Below are positions 1-10,700 of a stretch of DNA of 64,000 nt, in pieces (the stretch's first letter is position 1; every line of letters begins with the position of its first letter). The translations under genes and the position numbers were made by a program. Location of the stretch: positions 47,096,332 through 47,160,331 of the forward strand of contig CM064873.1 in assembly GCA_032719365.1 (NCBI GenBank), written 5' to 3'. The notes under the pieces were generated by a model, which was not told the origin of the DNA, searched no databases, and saw only the letters and a program-made list of their open reading frames with translations. Source of the stretch: Prinsepia uniflora (taxonomy: Eukaryota > Streptophyta > Magnoliopsida > Rosales > Rosaceae).

Positions 1-658
1 GATTGACGCACTAGTGAATTGCGTTCCATTGTTGGTTAATACGACCTTTGGTATTCCAAACCGACAGATGATTTGGCTCCAGATGAATTTTTGCACATCC
101 AATTGAGTGATGGTCGCCAACGCTTTGGCTTCCACCCAATTGGTAAAGTAATCGGTGGAGACAATCAGGTACTTCTTATTTGGTGTCAGCGTAGTCGGTA
201 GTGGTCCGACAATGTCAATGCCCCACTGCATGAATGGCCAAGGGCTAACCAGAGAGTGCAACTCTTCAGGGGGTGCCAGGTGTTTGGGCTTGTACCTTTG
301 GCACTTATCACATCCTCGGGCATATTTGAGTGCATCTTGATTCAAAGTTGGCTAGTAGAATCCTGCACTAAGCATCTTTTGTGCGAGCGACCTTCCTCCG
401 GAGTGGTTTCCACATTGCCCCCTCATGAATCTCATCCAAGACCTTCAATGTCTCAGGGTACCTTAAGCATTGTAAGTTTGACCCTGTGAAGCTCCGACGA
501 AAAAGCTGGTCGTTGTCGATATAGTATCGTGTAGCCTTCATTTGAATTTTGCGAGCTTCTAGTCGGGCGTCTAGCAAGGTGCCATTCACTAAGTAGTCAA
601 CGAAAGGGTCTTGCCAACTTGGAGTAAGGTCAACTTCTCTCACTTCAACTTCCTTCAA
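1..658 (-). pseudogene. Integrase fragment of Tat element
   Basis: Two minus-strand pieces are readable. The first (658-368) resembles the Tat linker and zinc-binding N-terminus of integrase, with a stretch like PSWQDPFVDYLVNGTLLDAR and then LDEIHEG before the frame is lost. The second (about 240 to 1) is the catalytic core, with GIDIVGP carrying the first catalytic Asp and then FGIPKVVLTNNGTQF. In functional relatives this second motif reads T/S-D-N-G; here the Asp position is Asn. The C-terminus with the catalytic Glu lies outside the window. It normally inserts retroelement cDNA into the chromosome; this copy is judged dead. Confidence 0.85.
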
Positions 659-825
659 GTTAATGTTGTGCTGCTCTAGATACTCAATCGGGATCGAGCG
701 TCTGAAGCGATGGTCAGTGCCGATGCTAAATTTGCAAGTGCATCGGTTTGTACATTTTCGGCTCTGGGGAGCTAGTGAAAGGTGAATACTGTGAAGAAAG
801 CGAGCAGCTTTTGTACCTTGTTGTT

Positions 826-1110
826 TTATTGAAGCATCCTCGCATCCCTTGCAGCGTACTCCCCGATGGATTGGTTAGTGATCAACTGAGAGTCAGAGTG
901 CACAACGATCTTCTTAATTCCTACTTCCTTGGCAAGGCCTAGGCTGCAAATTAATGCCTCGTATTCTGCTTCGTTGTTAGAGGCCTTAAATCCTAACTGG
1001 ACAGCTTGCTCTATCATCGAACCATATGGGGTTATAAGGACGATACCTACTCCTGCACCTCATTGATTTGACGATCCATCCACGAAGAGCTTCCAAAGTG
1101 GGTCGATCGT
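826..1110 (-). pseudogene. Second (archaeal-type) RNase H domain of Tat element
   Basis: The minus strand encodes LFVDGSSN followed by an in-frame TGA, then GAGVGIVLITPYG, and further on ASNNEAEYEALICSLGLAKE and VHSDSQLI. FVDGSSN, NNEAEYEAL and the D of SDSQL are the D, E and D active-site blocks of the extra RNase H domain found in Tat retrotransposons. The domain would remove RNA from RNA:DNA hybrids during reverse transcription. The early stop codon marks it as non-functional. It lies between the RT-RNase H region and integrase, as expected. Confidence 0.82.
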
Positions 1111-1184
1111 GGAGGAGCACGATGAGGATTATCCGGGTGTTTGTTCCTGTTGTGGAGGAAGCTTGGCCGGGAGGGAGACTTTCT

Positions 1185-2584
1185 CTAGTTCCATGCCCGA
1201 CTTTCTTCTGGTGATGCTGGCGTGAACTCCACAATGAAGTCTGCTAGGGCTTGGCCTTTTATCGCAGTCCTTGGGCGATAAAGCATGTCGTGTTGACTCA
1301 GCTCTATTGCCCACTTCATGACCCTTGTTGAGGCGTCAGGTGCATGAAGGAGTGGCAGCAGGGGATACTCCGTCATGACGATCACCCAGTGGGCTTGAAA
1401 ATAGGGCCTCAGCTTCTTGGTGGTAACCAGTAGTGCCAGAATTAGTTTCTCAAGCTTTGGATACCGTGTTTCATCATCGAGGAGAGCCTTTGATCTGTAC
1501 AATACTAGGAGTTGGACTCCATTTTCTTCCCTGATTAGCGTAGAACCTACGGCCACGTTAGAAACTCCCAAGTAGAGGAAAAGGTCTTCATTGCCTTTCG
1601 GCTTGGACAGCAATGGCGGAGATGCCAAGTAGCTTTTGAGATCTTGGAAGGCCTCCTCACACTTCTCATCCCATTTCTCCTTAGATTCTCTCTGCATCGC
1701 TTGGAAGAACGGTCTACATCGATCCGTGGCCTTGGACAAAAATCGATTTAGAGCAGCTGCGTGACCTGTGAGACTCTGTATCTCATTCAGACTTGATGGT
1801 GACTTCATGTCTTGGATTGCTTTGATCTGCTTCGGGTTTTTCTCGATTCCTCGCTGGGTTACAAGGTACCCCAGGAATTTCCGGCAGCCACCCCGAAGGT
1901 ACACTTTAGAGGGTTAAACTTCATCTTGTATTTCCTCAGCAACTCAAAAGTTTGTTTCAAGTTTGCGATATGGTCTCCCTGCTTCTCTCCCTTGATCATG
2001 ATGTCATTGACATAGACCTCCATCGTCTTTCCGATAAGATCCTTGAAGATCCGATTGACAAGTCACTGATAGGTAGCGCCTGCGTTCTTGAGGCCAAAGG
2101 GCACGACTTTGTAGTAGTAAACTCCTATTTCTAAGACGAAAGCCGTCTTGTCCTTGTCGCTTTCATGCATGAATATCTGGTTGTAGTCAGAGTATGCGTC
2201 AAGGAACCTAAAAAGCTCGTTGTCCGCTGTGGAGACCACTAGGAGGTCGATCCTTGGTAGGGGATATTTGTCATTTGGGCATGCCAGGTTGAGGTCTGTG
2301 TAGTCAACGTAAACTCTCTGTCGCCCTTCCTCTTTGTTTTTCATGAGTACGACATTGGCTAGCCATTCTAAGTACGGAACTTCCTCAATGGAGCCAGCAT
2401 TGAGTAGCTTGCCGATCTTAGTCTGAATGATTGCGACTTTCTCCAGGGAGAAGTTTCCCTTTCTCTGCTTGATTAGCTTGTAGCTTGGGTTGACGTGCAA
2501 CCTATGGCAAGAGAATGTGGGATCTATCCCGAGCATGTCCGACGACGTCCATCCAAATACATCTTTGTGCTCGCGTAAGAACAA
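1185..2584 (-). pseudogene. Reverse transcriptase and first RNase H of Tat element
   Basis: The minus-strand frame 2584-2063 carries the RT palm and fingers: RVYVDYTDLN, KYPLPRID, FLDAYSDYNQI, and VVPFGLKNAGATYQ. The active-site box follows in another frame at about 2014-2003 and reads Y-V-N-D instead of YxDD (AAT at 2006-2008 on the minus strand). Frame 1904-1185 continues with the RT thumb/connection (FLGYLVTQRGIE, then the LNRFLSKATDRC block) and a degenerate first RNase H ending near ALADFIVEF. A frame change lies between 2063 and 1904. The Asp-to-Asn change alone should abolish polymerase activity. Confidence 0.88.
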
Positions 2585-2708
2585 GGTGAGTTCTTCCCTT
2601 TCTTCGGGGTTTAGGCGTGCACCAATACGTGCATACCTCTCAGGAAACTGCGGGTCAAGTCGAAGGAGGCTCTTCTCGGATGTCGGGATCTTGACCCGCT
2701 GTTGGCTG

Positions 2709-3260
2709 CTATGCGGGAGCTGAAAGTGTGAGTTTGCCCCTGGTGGCCTCGACTTCCTGGGGGAAGAATTCCGCTACCTTGATTTCTTTTAGCCCCTCGG
2801 TGAGGTATTTGCGCTCCATGGCTTGATCTCCTTTTATTTCTCCGATTCCTCCTCTAGGAATTGGGAACCAGATTTTTTGGTACAATCTCGAGGTGTTGGC
2901 TAGTATCTTGTGCATCCATGACCTCCCCAGTATACCATTGTAAGGTGAATACTCGTCAAGGACGTAGAAACATTATTTTGATAAAACCGGGGGGAGGGGG
3001 GGGAGTGGACATCGAGCTGGATCGTGCCGATGGACATGCCCTTTTACCCATTGAAGCCTCGTAATGAGACCTTTTTCCCCGTCGTAAAATATTCAAGTCC
3101 CATCTTTTGGACTGCTTCAATGCCGAGGATGTTTGTGGCACTTCCCTCATCCACGTGAATCTGGTTGACCTGCGCATGGGTGATCTGGATTGAGGTGACG
3201 AGGGTGTCGTCATGCTGCCAATCGAGCCCGACCTTATCCTAAGCGGAGAACCAAGGATCG
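2709..3260 (-). pseudogene. Protease region of Tat element
   Basis: On the minus strand the frame gives VDEGSATNIL near 3150-3120, corresponding to the D-x-G-S active site of retroelement aspartic protease. After several broken codons comes an ILGR-like site, then WMHKILANTSRLYQKIWFP and GEIKGDQAMERKY, the usual end of the Tat protease before RT. A stop codon (GGGTAA, minus strand near 3045) and frame shifts around a run of Gs at 2991-3003 break the reading frame. The role in life would be to cleave the Gag-Pol precursor. Dead copy. Confidence 0.75.
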
Positions 3261-3273
3261 GGTCATCGGTTCC

Positions 3274-4352
3274 TTGAGCTACAACGACATGCGAGACTTG
3301 GGTCACAGGGAGAGCCTCACAGATTTTCCTCTTCCTTTGCTTTCTAGTTTTTCCCCGCAACTCGGACTCAGCAATAATGGCGTCCATGCGAATCATCTTT
3401 TGTACGGGCTCCTGGGGGCCTTTATCTCCGAGACGTTCTGTTGCCTTTTCCTTGACATACTCAATGCAGTGTCCTTCTTTCCAGAGGTCCCGGAGGTACC
3501 TTTCGAAGGTCTGGCAGGAGCTTATGTCGTGCCCATAGCAATTATGATAGGCACATCACTTTGACTTGTCGGCCATTTCCTAGTCGCCTTTAACGGGAGC
3601 TGGTCTTTTGAACCACGGCTTCTCCTTTATTTGATTGTATATCTGGAGTACATGTACTGAAAACTGAGTGTTGGGCCTTGTACCGGCAAACGTATTGGAT
3701 GACGGGTTCCCTTTGCGCTTATTTCTCTTCCAGACTGAGTTCCTGTGGTAGGCCCCGTCCTTTGGCTGCGCAAACACCTTTGTGGGATGCCCTTCTTTCT
3801 CGACGTGGTTGGTGGCATGTGTGGTGTTTTTCTCATCCTCCCAGCATACATGTCGCTCTGCTAGGGACGACATCTTAGTGAGACTTCAGGCGTTGCTCAT
3901 GATGATGTCTCCGTAGAGCTGGCTCTCCCGCGGTAGGCCTTACTTGAACGTCATGGCTGCGGCGAGATCGCTGCATCCTGTGATGCGGAATTTTTCTTCG
4001 TAATACCTCCTGATGTATTGCCGCAAGGTTTCTTTTGACCTCTTTCGAATGGTGAAGAGATGGTCATTCTTGACTTCGACGGTGCGAAGCTGTGAGTACT
4101 CCTTAACGAAGGCAATGGCCAATTCCTCGAAAGAAGCGATTGATCTCTAGGGGAGATGGTTGAAACATGTCATCGCCTAACCTTGCAGCGAGGCTTGGAA
4201 AACTTTGCACATGAGCGCGTCGTTGTGCCTATGAGGTACCATGACCCCCGATAGTAATTGATGTGCTTCATTGGATCGGAGGTTCCCTTGTACTGATTGA
4301 AGTTGGGAGTTGAAAACCACTGCGGGAACAGCTCATCCTCAATGTCCCTCAT
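3274..4352 (-). pseudogene. Gag of Tat element, broken
   Basis: Minus-strand pieces read ELFPQWFSTPNFNQYKGTSDP (start of the capsid-like retrotransposon gag domain), then AIAFVKEYSQLRTVEVK and LRQYIRRYYEEKFRITGC. Near 3545-3520 there is a C-x2-H-x4-H-x4-C zinc knuckle of the Tat type (CAYHNCYGHDI). The frame shifts several times. Gag would form the virus-like particle that packages the element RNA. The same domain is found as a fragment at 21413-22182, which reads more cleanly and confirms the alignment. Confidence 0.8.
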
Positions 4353-5545
4353 GAATAGTCAAGATGATGACGTCTGAATCTGGCGCCAAAGGTCATCTTC
4401 TAAGTCTCCGTCGCTTTGAACTCCCTGGAGGCGTCGATCTAGCATCATTCAGACGTCTTCAGCGTGCAAAGGTTATTCAAGATGGGGGTTTCTGCGCCGG
4501 GTCAAATGGCGTCGACCCTTTCGAGTTGTTGCGGGCTTGGCTCTCAAGCGTGCTGGCGAGTAAGTCTCGTCTTCCTCACTGTGATCATCCAAGTAGGTGT
4601 ATGACTCACGGGAGACTGCTTGCTGTCGTCGGCTATCGCGTGGGTACTCAATGCTCAAAGTGCCCTGGGGCGTCCTCCGGGTTGTTCTTGGGCCGAAGGC
4701 CTCGATTGATCTTGTCCTCTTGCTCTGGGGGTGCAGTTTTCTTCCTTTGAGTCATTCAGAAACGTGTCTCGGGACATTGTCTAATAGTGGACATGCTTTT
4801 TGTCGGCGCGTTTCGGGACGTCCCCTGATGTCTTATGAGGTTCATTGCCTTTTTCGGAGGTTCTGGATGTCCCGATGTCCCCCAACAGCTGTTGCACGAT
4901 CTCCGATTGGGCCCGAACTTGGTTTCTCAGCTGCTCGACCTACTGTGCCAGTCCAAGTCGCCGAGGTGACCCCTTAGGTGCTTGCTCATGACGAGCAGCA
5001 CGTCGGGGCGCACGTCGCGCACCTTCAGACAGATGCGACAAACCATGTCCCCCTGGTTCTTGGGTGTTGGCCTGCGGATTGCGCAGGGCGTCCAAGTGCC
5101 TCCTTAGGTCCAAGTCAACAGGGAGCTGATTCAGGACTCTTAGAGATGTTTGCCTTACCAGGAGCCCGTCCGTTTGTTAAAAAGACGTTGCGCCTGTCCC
5201 CACTGCAGGTGAGGGGTTCACAGTAGCAGCAGCCATGGGGAATGTTCCAAAACTGAACATAGGTGTCCAATCCGGCCTTCCGAACGGTAGGTAAATTGAT
5301 GTGTGGCGCAGGCCGTGCAGGAGACGGGAAAGTGGTTCTTCTGGAATTTCTGGGAGGGGTTCACTCACGGCAGCGATCGCAACAGCGGATGTGGCAGCCT
5401 CGAATGCTCATGTGGATCAGCGCGTTCTAGCCATGTGAAGAACGGTAAGTGTCGAAAATGTGATGATGGAGTTGTTTTTTTCAAGGAAAAACCAAAGAGC
5501 ATGCTTTGAGTATTTCTCAAATCGGCTCTCAATGAAAGCACCAGT
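4353..5545 (-). other. Leader and N-terminal gag region of Tat element
   Basis: This stretch lies between the LTR and the recognisable gag domain on the minus strand and aligns by eye with 36989-38038 of the sister element. It has arginine- and serine-rich broken frames, as expected for the poorly conserved start of gag, and an untranslated part next to the LTR. The sequence beside the LTR (minus strand, 5544-5521) reads ACTGGTGCTTTCATTGAGAG and is identical in the sister copy, so it probably contains the primer binding site. I could not assign the tRNA. Confidence 0.6.
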
Positions 5546-6047
5546 TGTTGATGCAGAAATCGTCTGATTCTGTGAAATTCCTTGTCGATCCCTACACACA
5601 AGAATGGAAATTAAACAGGATTAAGGTTGAATCTCGAGGGGGTGGTTCAACCGTAAATGCTCCGATGCTTAAGTCAGTTTTCTGAGGGAATAAACCGACA
5701 AAGTGTTTGCAGGAGTTTTTTATTACCCTTAGAAGTGAGATGAAATCTTCTATTTATAGTGAAGCCTTGAGAGTCACCGGAACGTCTGATTGGTTGAAGG
5801 AGAAAGTATTAAATAAGTGATTATACCGAGTGTAATCACTTATTTATTAATGAATAAATAATTCGCTGGAAAGTTATTTATTATCGGGATTGATCTTATT
5901 AATTAATATATTTAGTTAGTAAATATATTGAATTAATGCGGAGATCGTAATATGTCGATGTCAATTTTACCAAGGGTAATATTGGCATTTTGGGAATTGT
6001 TGGCCACATGGCAGCTCCAAAATATTCAGGTAATTTATGGCTCCACA
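5546..6047 (-). repeat. LTR (5' LTR) of Tat element
   Basis: A 502-bp LTR. On the minus strand it starts TGTGGAGCC and ends CATCAACA, so it has TG...CA ends. It aligns along its whole length with the LTRs at 17426-17936 and 38039-38549. A TATA-like box (minus strand TATAAATAG, 5758-5750) sits in the same place in all three. The insertion split an RNase-H-like reading frame that resumes at 6053. Confidence 0.88.
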
Positions 6048-6052
6048 AGTAT

Positions 6053-6158
6053 CAGCAACAAAGTTGACTTCTCTAGGCACATGTTTAAAGAATATTGAAT
6101 GGAAGGAATGGTGGAGCAACACAACATTGGTTAAGATGGTATGAATATTCCAAGGCAC
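6053..6158 (-). pseudogene. RNase-H-like retroelement fragment
   Basis: The minus strand encodes about 35 residues including HSIFFKHVPREVNFVADT. The pattern F-x-HVxRExNxxAD is typical of the RNase-H-like domain (RVT_3 type) attached to plant LINE reverse transcriptases. The frame stops where the Tat LTR was inserted at 6047. No more of the domain is visible, and a minisatellite begins beyond 6170. This is an old fragment. Confidence 0.5.
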
Positions 6159-6169
6159 TAGATTAGGGC

Positions 6170-6990
6170 GGAGGATGGCGTCAATAGGGTTTTTGGAGGT
6201 TGCGGTGGTGAAGGTGGGGTTTTACATATAGGATGAGATAGTGGATGCTGAAGTTGTGGTGATGGTGGTGGAGGTTATGGTGTCGAAGGTGAAGTCAGAC
6301 TTAGATGAGGTGGTTGGGAGAGGAGGTGGTGGTGGTTGATGATGGTAGTGGTGGTAGCAGTGATGGTTGAGGTTGAGGTTGTGGTTGTGAAGGTGGAGTT
6401 AGATATAGAAAAGATGGGAGAAGGAGGAGGAGGTGGATGTATGTAGGGGAGAAGGTGGTTGGTGACGGCTTTTTGGTGATAATGGTGGTGGTCGAGGTTA
6501 TGGTGGTGAAGACAAAGTTAGATGTAAATGAGGTAGCTGAGGGGAGAAAGTGGATGTATGTAGGGGAAAAGGTGGTGGGTGACGATTGTAGTGGTGATGG
6601 TGGATGTTGTGGTTGTGAAGGTGGAGTACTTAGACGTAAATGAGGTGATTGGGGGGGATAAGGAGGTGGATGTATGCATGGGAGAATGTGGTGGATGACG
6701 AAGGAAGTAGTGGTTGTGGAGATTGTGATGCTGAAGCTGAAGTTAGATGTAAAGAAGGTAGTTGGGGGAGGAAAATGTGGATGTACATAGGTGAAGAGGT
6801 TATGTGGATGACGAAGTGGTGGCGTTAGTAGTGTTTGTGGAGGTTGTGGCGGTAAAGATAGAGTTAGACGTAGAGCAATTAGTTAATGGAAGGAGGTGGG
6901 GGCGATGAGGAGGTTGTGGATGACCAAGATGATGGGGTACTGGTGGTGGTGAAGGTGGAGCTAAATGTAATAGATGCTGACATGCTTGTG
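6170..6990. repeat. G-rich minisatellite, degenerate unit of about 110 bp
   Basis: The block GTTAGATGTAAATGAGGTAG and its variants recurs near 6300, 6400, 6517, 6627, 6743, 6865 and 6960. Each is followed by a GGTGG/GATG-rich stretch. The spacing is about 100-120 bp, giving about seven diverged tandem units. The plus strand is G-rich, so open frames on either strand here are side effects of base bias. No gene is seen. Confidence 0.7.
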
Positions 6991-7641
6991 GGTACATTGT
7001 TGTTCTTTGACAAAACTTTATTGTCATTTTGGGATTATAAATTGACTCGCAGAAGTATTTAAATGTATAATAATGGGGTTAGCCAAGGGTATCCCCACGC
7101 GAACACTGAAAACTTGTAAATTTGTAATGTTAGGCACTAGTGTTCCAAACCTTTTGAGTTTGTTCCATACACAAGGTCCCGTGATTGAACTCGTGATCAT
7201 TTGTTTAAGGGACTCGAGTTATTTGAGAGAAAAGACTCTTAAGGTGCAATTCACAAATTAAAATGATTGATTGATTAAAGAAATAAATTTATTTTGTTTC
7301 TTTTTTTGGGCCAGAAATAAATAAATTTATAACCATGTTATCACATAAATTGAAAAATTACATTAGAATTAAGTCTTATATTATTGGCAATAAAAGTCGG
7401 ATAAATAATGATATTGAACAATTAATTGACCACATTTATTAACCAACAAATGTGACAACGAACGAGGGATGTCACGTCAAAAAATTAAATCACCTCATAT
7501 GGGTATAAATTTTCATGTATTTATTTTTTTGTGAGATCTGTATACATAATACTAATAAAAAAACTTGATAAAAATATATAACAGGTACAATTTCCGATTA
7601 AGCAGAAACTAAATCAAAATGATTTCCTCCCTATGCAAAAA
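6991..7641. other. AT-rich spacer downstream of NAC gene
   Basis: No coding frame or repeat that I can support. The last part is expected to contain the 3' UTR and polyadenylation region of the minus-strand NAC gene that ends at 7642. Confidence 0.5.
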
Positions 7642-7749
7642 CTAAAAGATACACTTTGAATTTGGTTCTCCATCTTCAACGGGGCCAACTAATAGTTTCA
7701 AGCCTGAAGCCTCCTTGTTTATAATTCTCCACACCACATAGCTCTCAAT
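7642..7749 (-). CDS. NAC gene exon 3
   Basis: 35 codons plus TAG. The acceptor is TTTGTTTCAG|ATTGAG. It begins IESYVVWRIINKEASG, matching the last NAC subdomain (WxLCRI in most members), and ends 25 residues later. Confidence 0.83.
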   Translation of the reverse strand: MESYVVWRIINKEASGLKLLVGPVEDGEPNSKCIF

Positions 7750-10700
7750 CTGAAACAAATAAACAACTTCCAATTGGTTTCACAAATTGCCAAAAATTTA
7801 TAACAATTTGCAATCTTAAACAAAAGTATTACGGACGTCGATCAATTCAATATTATATCGAATATAAAAATGAATGGACTTTCATTATCAGAGAATTACA
7901 GAGATTAGACATAGATTTTATCTAATACAATTTGGTTAAAATAATAGGATTTGTAGAGGTAAGTATCCAATCCACTCAAAATTGTGAAATTAGAAGATGT
8001 AGTAAGATTAGAATTAGTAAGTTTTCTTCTATGTCTAATCTCTCTATTCATCTTGCAAAGAAGGCATACTCATTTTTAAATTCAAAATACATTGAATTTG
8101 ATGCGTTATGTTATCCAATTCAACCCAATCGAACCTATGAAATGTGAGTTTTAACATTAAAATAAGATGAAGTTAAAGTTGTAACCTTTGTCCTTAGGGT
8201 GTCATTGAGCATGCCAAGGGGAACTACAATGGGATCAAGTCTGTACTCATGCAACACAAACGGAGTTTTGATGCCGTTTGGTTCATGTCCTCGATAAAAG
8301 GCCAACACATTTTTAAACCCCGCTCTTACTTTTACTTTGACACCCCCATCCTCATGGTGGCCGTAAGTAATCCCTTCTTCTTCACCAGTTTGCTTCCAGT
8401 AACCATCCACTGTACTTCTCTTTTTTGTCTTCCGTTTACAACTGTTTACAAGTTGTATATTGGTAAAATAAAACGCTTCATTCCCCTTTTTGCCATCTCT
8501 GAAATCACCTGCAGGTGTCAAACGAGTATTATTCTCTCTACATTGGATACCAAGTAGGTAATATTTAGTGGAGCCAAAAAAGTGAATAGTATGCATCAAA
8601 TTCTTAAGGAAAGTTATTAATTTTAGCTATTGTTTTAGACTTTATTAATGAATTTTACACTAATTTTAATTATTATTTTTAGACTTTATTATTAGTAGTC
8701 GGTGACTATGAACTAAGTCTAAAAATGTATACTATTAAATGAACGTACATGAATAATAGCTAGTAAAATCCAGTAACGTTGATTGTCAATTACCAAAAAC
8801 GACCTCGGTCTTGAGGGTAACACAAGGCGGAAGATAGATGCAAAAGCTATTTGAAACTGCTCTCGAACCATTGTTCAAAACGGCTGGCGCCTAGTCTGTC
8901 TAGGCAGCGTTTAGATGCTCGAAGGTGAAAAACCGCCCCGCATAAGCGTCTAGTGGATTTGTGTTTACATCCTTATATATATTTAGTTATATAAGTTCTT
9001 ATATATATATATATAAGTTATTTTATTTGTTAAATACTTAGTTAATAATATAAGTATTAATGACAGGACCCATCCCAATCCCCCCGGGATTAGTGCGGGA
9101 TGACCCTGCTCCCGTCTGACACGAAGTGTCAGACAAGGGATATTTCCGACCTTTGCCCTCCCGGGCTATCAGAGTACGCCAGGATCCGGAGGAGGCATGT
9201 GATATCTCGATCTCTGCTACAGTCCACATCCGATGTCAACCTGAAGGGCAGTCAAAACATTAAAAACTGTGAGTGGACAAAACAAGAGTTTATAAAAACA
9301 TTTAATAAGGAAGACATTTGTACCCTCCACTAAAAAGCATGCATGCATTGGAAAACCATTTAACCAAAGAAATCATATGTGGGAACTAAGCCCAAATCAG
9401 ATATAAACTAAGGTCGAAAGGACCACAATGAAAACGACCATACGGGCCACTGCCCAAATCCTGTGCACACCTGTACACACCACATATCATATATCATATA
9501 TCCATCACATACATATATATAAGTCACACAACCAATCCTGTCACGGTATCCAAAGCTACGCGCGTGCTACCCAGGTCTCAATCCGAGTCTTCTCAAAGTC
9601 AAGATCAATGTCCGTAGACCACTGACCCTACCCGAGGTAATAGTAATCATAGCCTTCCTGAGAGTAAGGAACCCAACTGGGGGGTGACTCCACTCAGTCG
9701 GTGCTCCGTGACTACTCCGGGGTCCACCCAGGCCAACGACCCTCCCCGGAGGAGATAATAGAAGTAAAGGAAGGTAGACGAACATATATATACATAAAAT
9801 AAACATTCATGACCGGTTCCCCTGAACCGTCATGAATCCATAAGATCCATAATCAGGTAACATGCCGGTTCCCATAAACCGTCATGTACCGTAATAACAT
9901 AACAAGGGTTCATGCCGGTTCCCATAAACCGTCATGAACCTGGGAATCCATTTAAGGTTTCCTGACCTGAAATCAAAACCGTAAAGTGACTGGGTCTCGT
10001 ACCCGAACATAGGACATCAGTTGGGCACCGTGCCCGATATCTGAGGTCATATGCCCGAGACAAAACCAAATGGGTCTCATACCCGAGTTTATCCTTTTGC
10101 TACCGTTTCGCTGACACAACCAACTAGACGGTTCCTTGCTCAACCACTAACTATCCTGACGTCTGCTCCCACTGGGAGTCATCAGACCTCACACCATGAT
10201 CCACGCTGACACCTCCTACAAACTGTCAGTACTTGACAGTTGTCAGTCGCAAACTGATATGACACACACTCGTGGTTACACTAACCACAAGCATTTCACT
10301 CGACCTGTGTGTAACTAGACTCATCAGAACCACTATGACCCAATGCACAGTATCCAATGTCCAGTCCACGACCCCGACTAATCCAATGGTATCGGAACCA
10401 AGCCGACTACCAACACGCTCTCCAACGTACCACCGGTATCTCCTATATACCGTCGCCAGGCACGACAAGTCTGCCTAGTATCGTACCTTGAACAACGTAC
10501 AAGGTACGTACATCTACCCATCAATCAACCTACAACCACCTAGGTTGTAGCCAATCACGTTTCTACGATGGAGTCCATTTGTCCAATCCAGTATTAGACA
10601 ATCGAAACTCCGACCCATTATTTATTTCCAAATCCGAATCCGAATCCGCAATTTCGTAAGAAATCCCGAATCCAAACCCAGAAATCATATTCATAATCCT

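Larger units (their letters stand above)
1..6047 (-). mobile_element. Tat-lineage Ty3/gypsy retrotransposon, truncated by window edge
   Basis: Read on the minus strand, the order is LTR (5546-6047), leader, gag, protease, RT-RNase H, a second RNase H, integrase, then the window edge. That order, and the presence of a second RNase H domain between the first RNase H and integrase, is the known layout of the Tat lineage. The 5 bases AGTAT follow the LTR at 6048-6052; the partner copy would lie left of the window. All coding parts are broken by frameshifts and stops, and two catalytic aspartates read as asparagine, so this copy cannot encode its own enzymes. A sister copy of the same family occupies 17426-38549. 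Confidence 0.9.

Noticed and set aside
5521..5545. Assigning a specific tRNA to the Tat primer site
   Set aside because: TGGTGCTTTCATTGAGAG is conserved beside the LTR in both copies, but I cannot tie it to a tRNA with confidence.
6800..7027. Pro/His-rich minus-strand frame
   Set aside because: Lies in the G-rich minisatellite; composition explains it.
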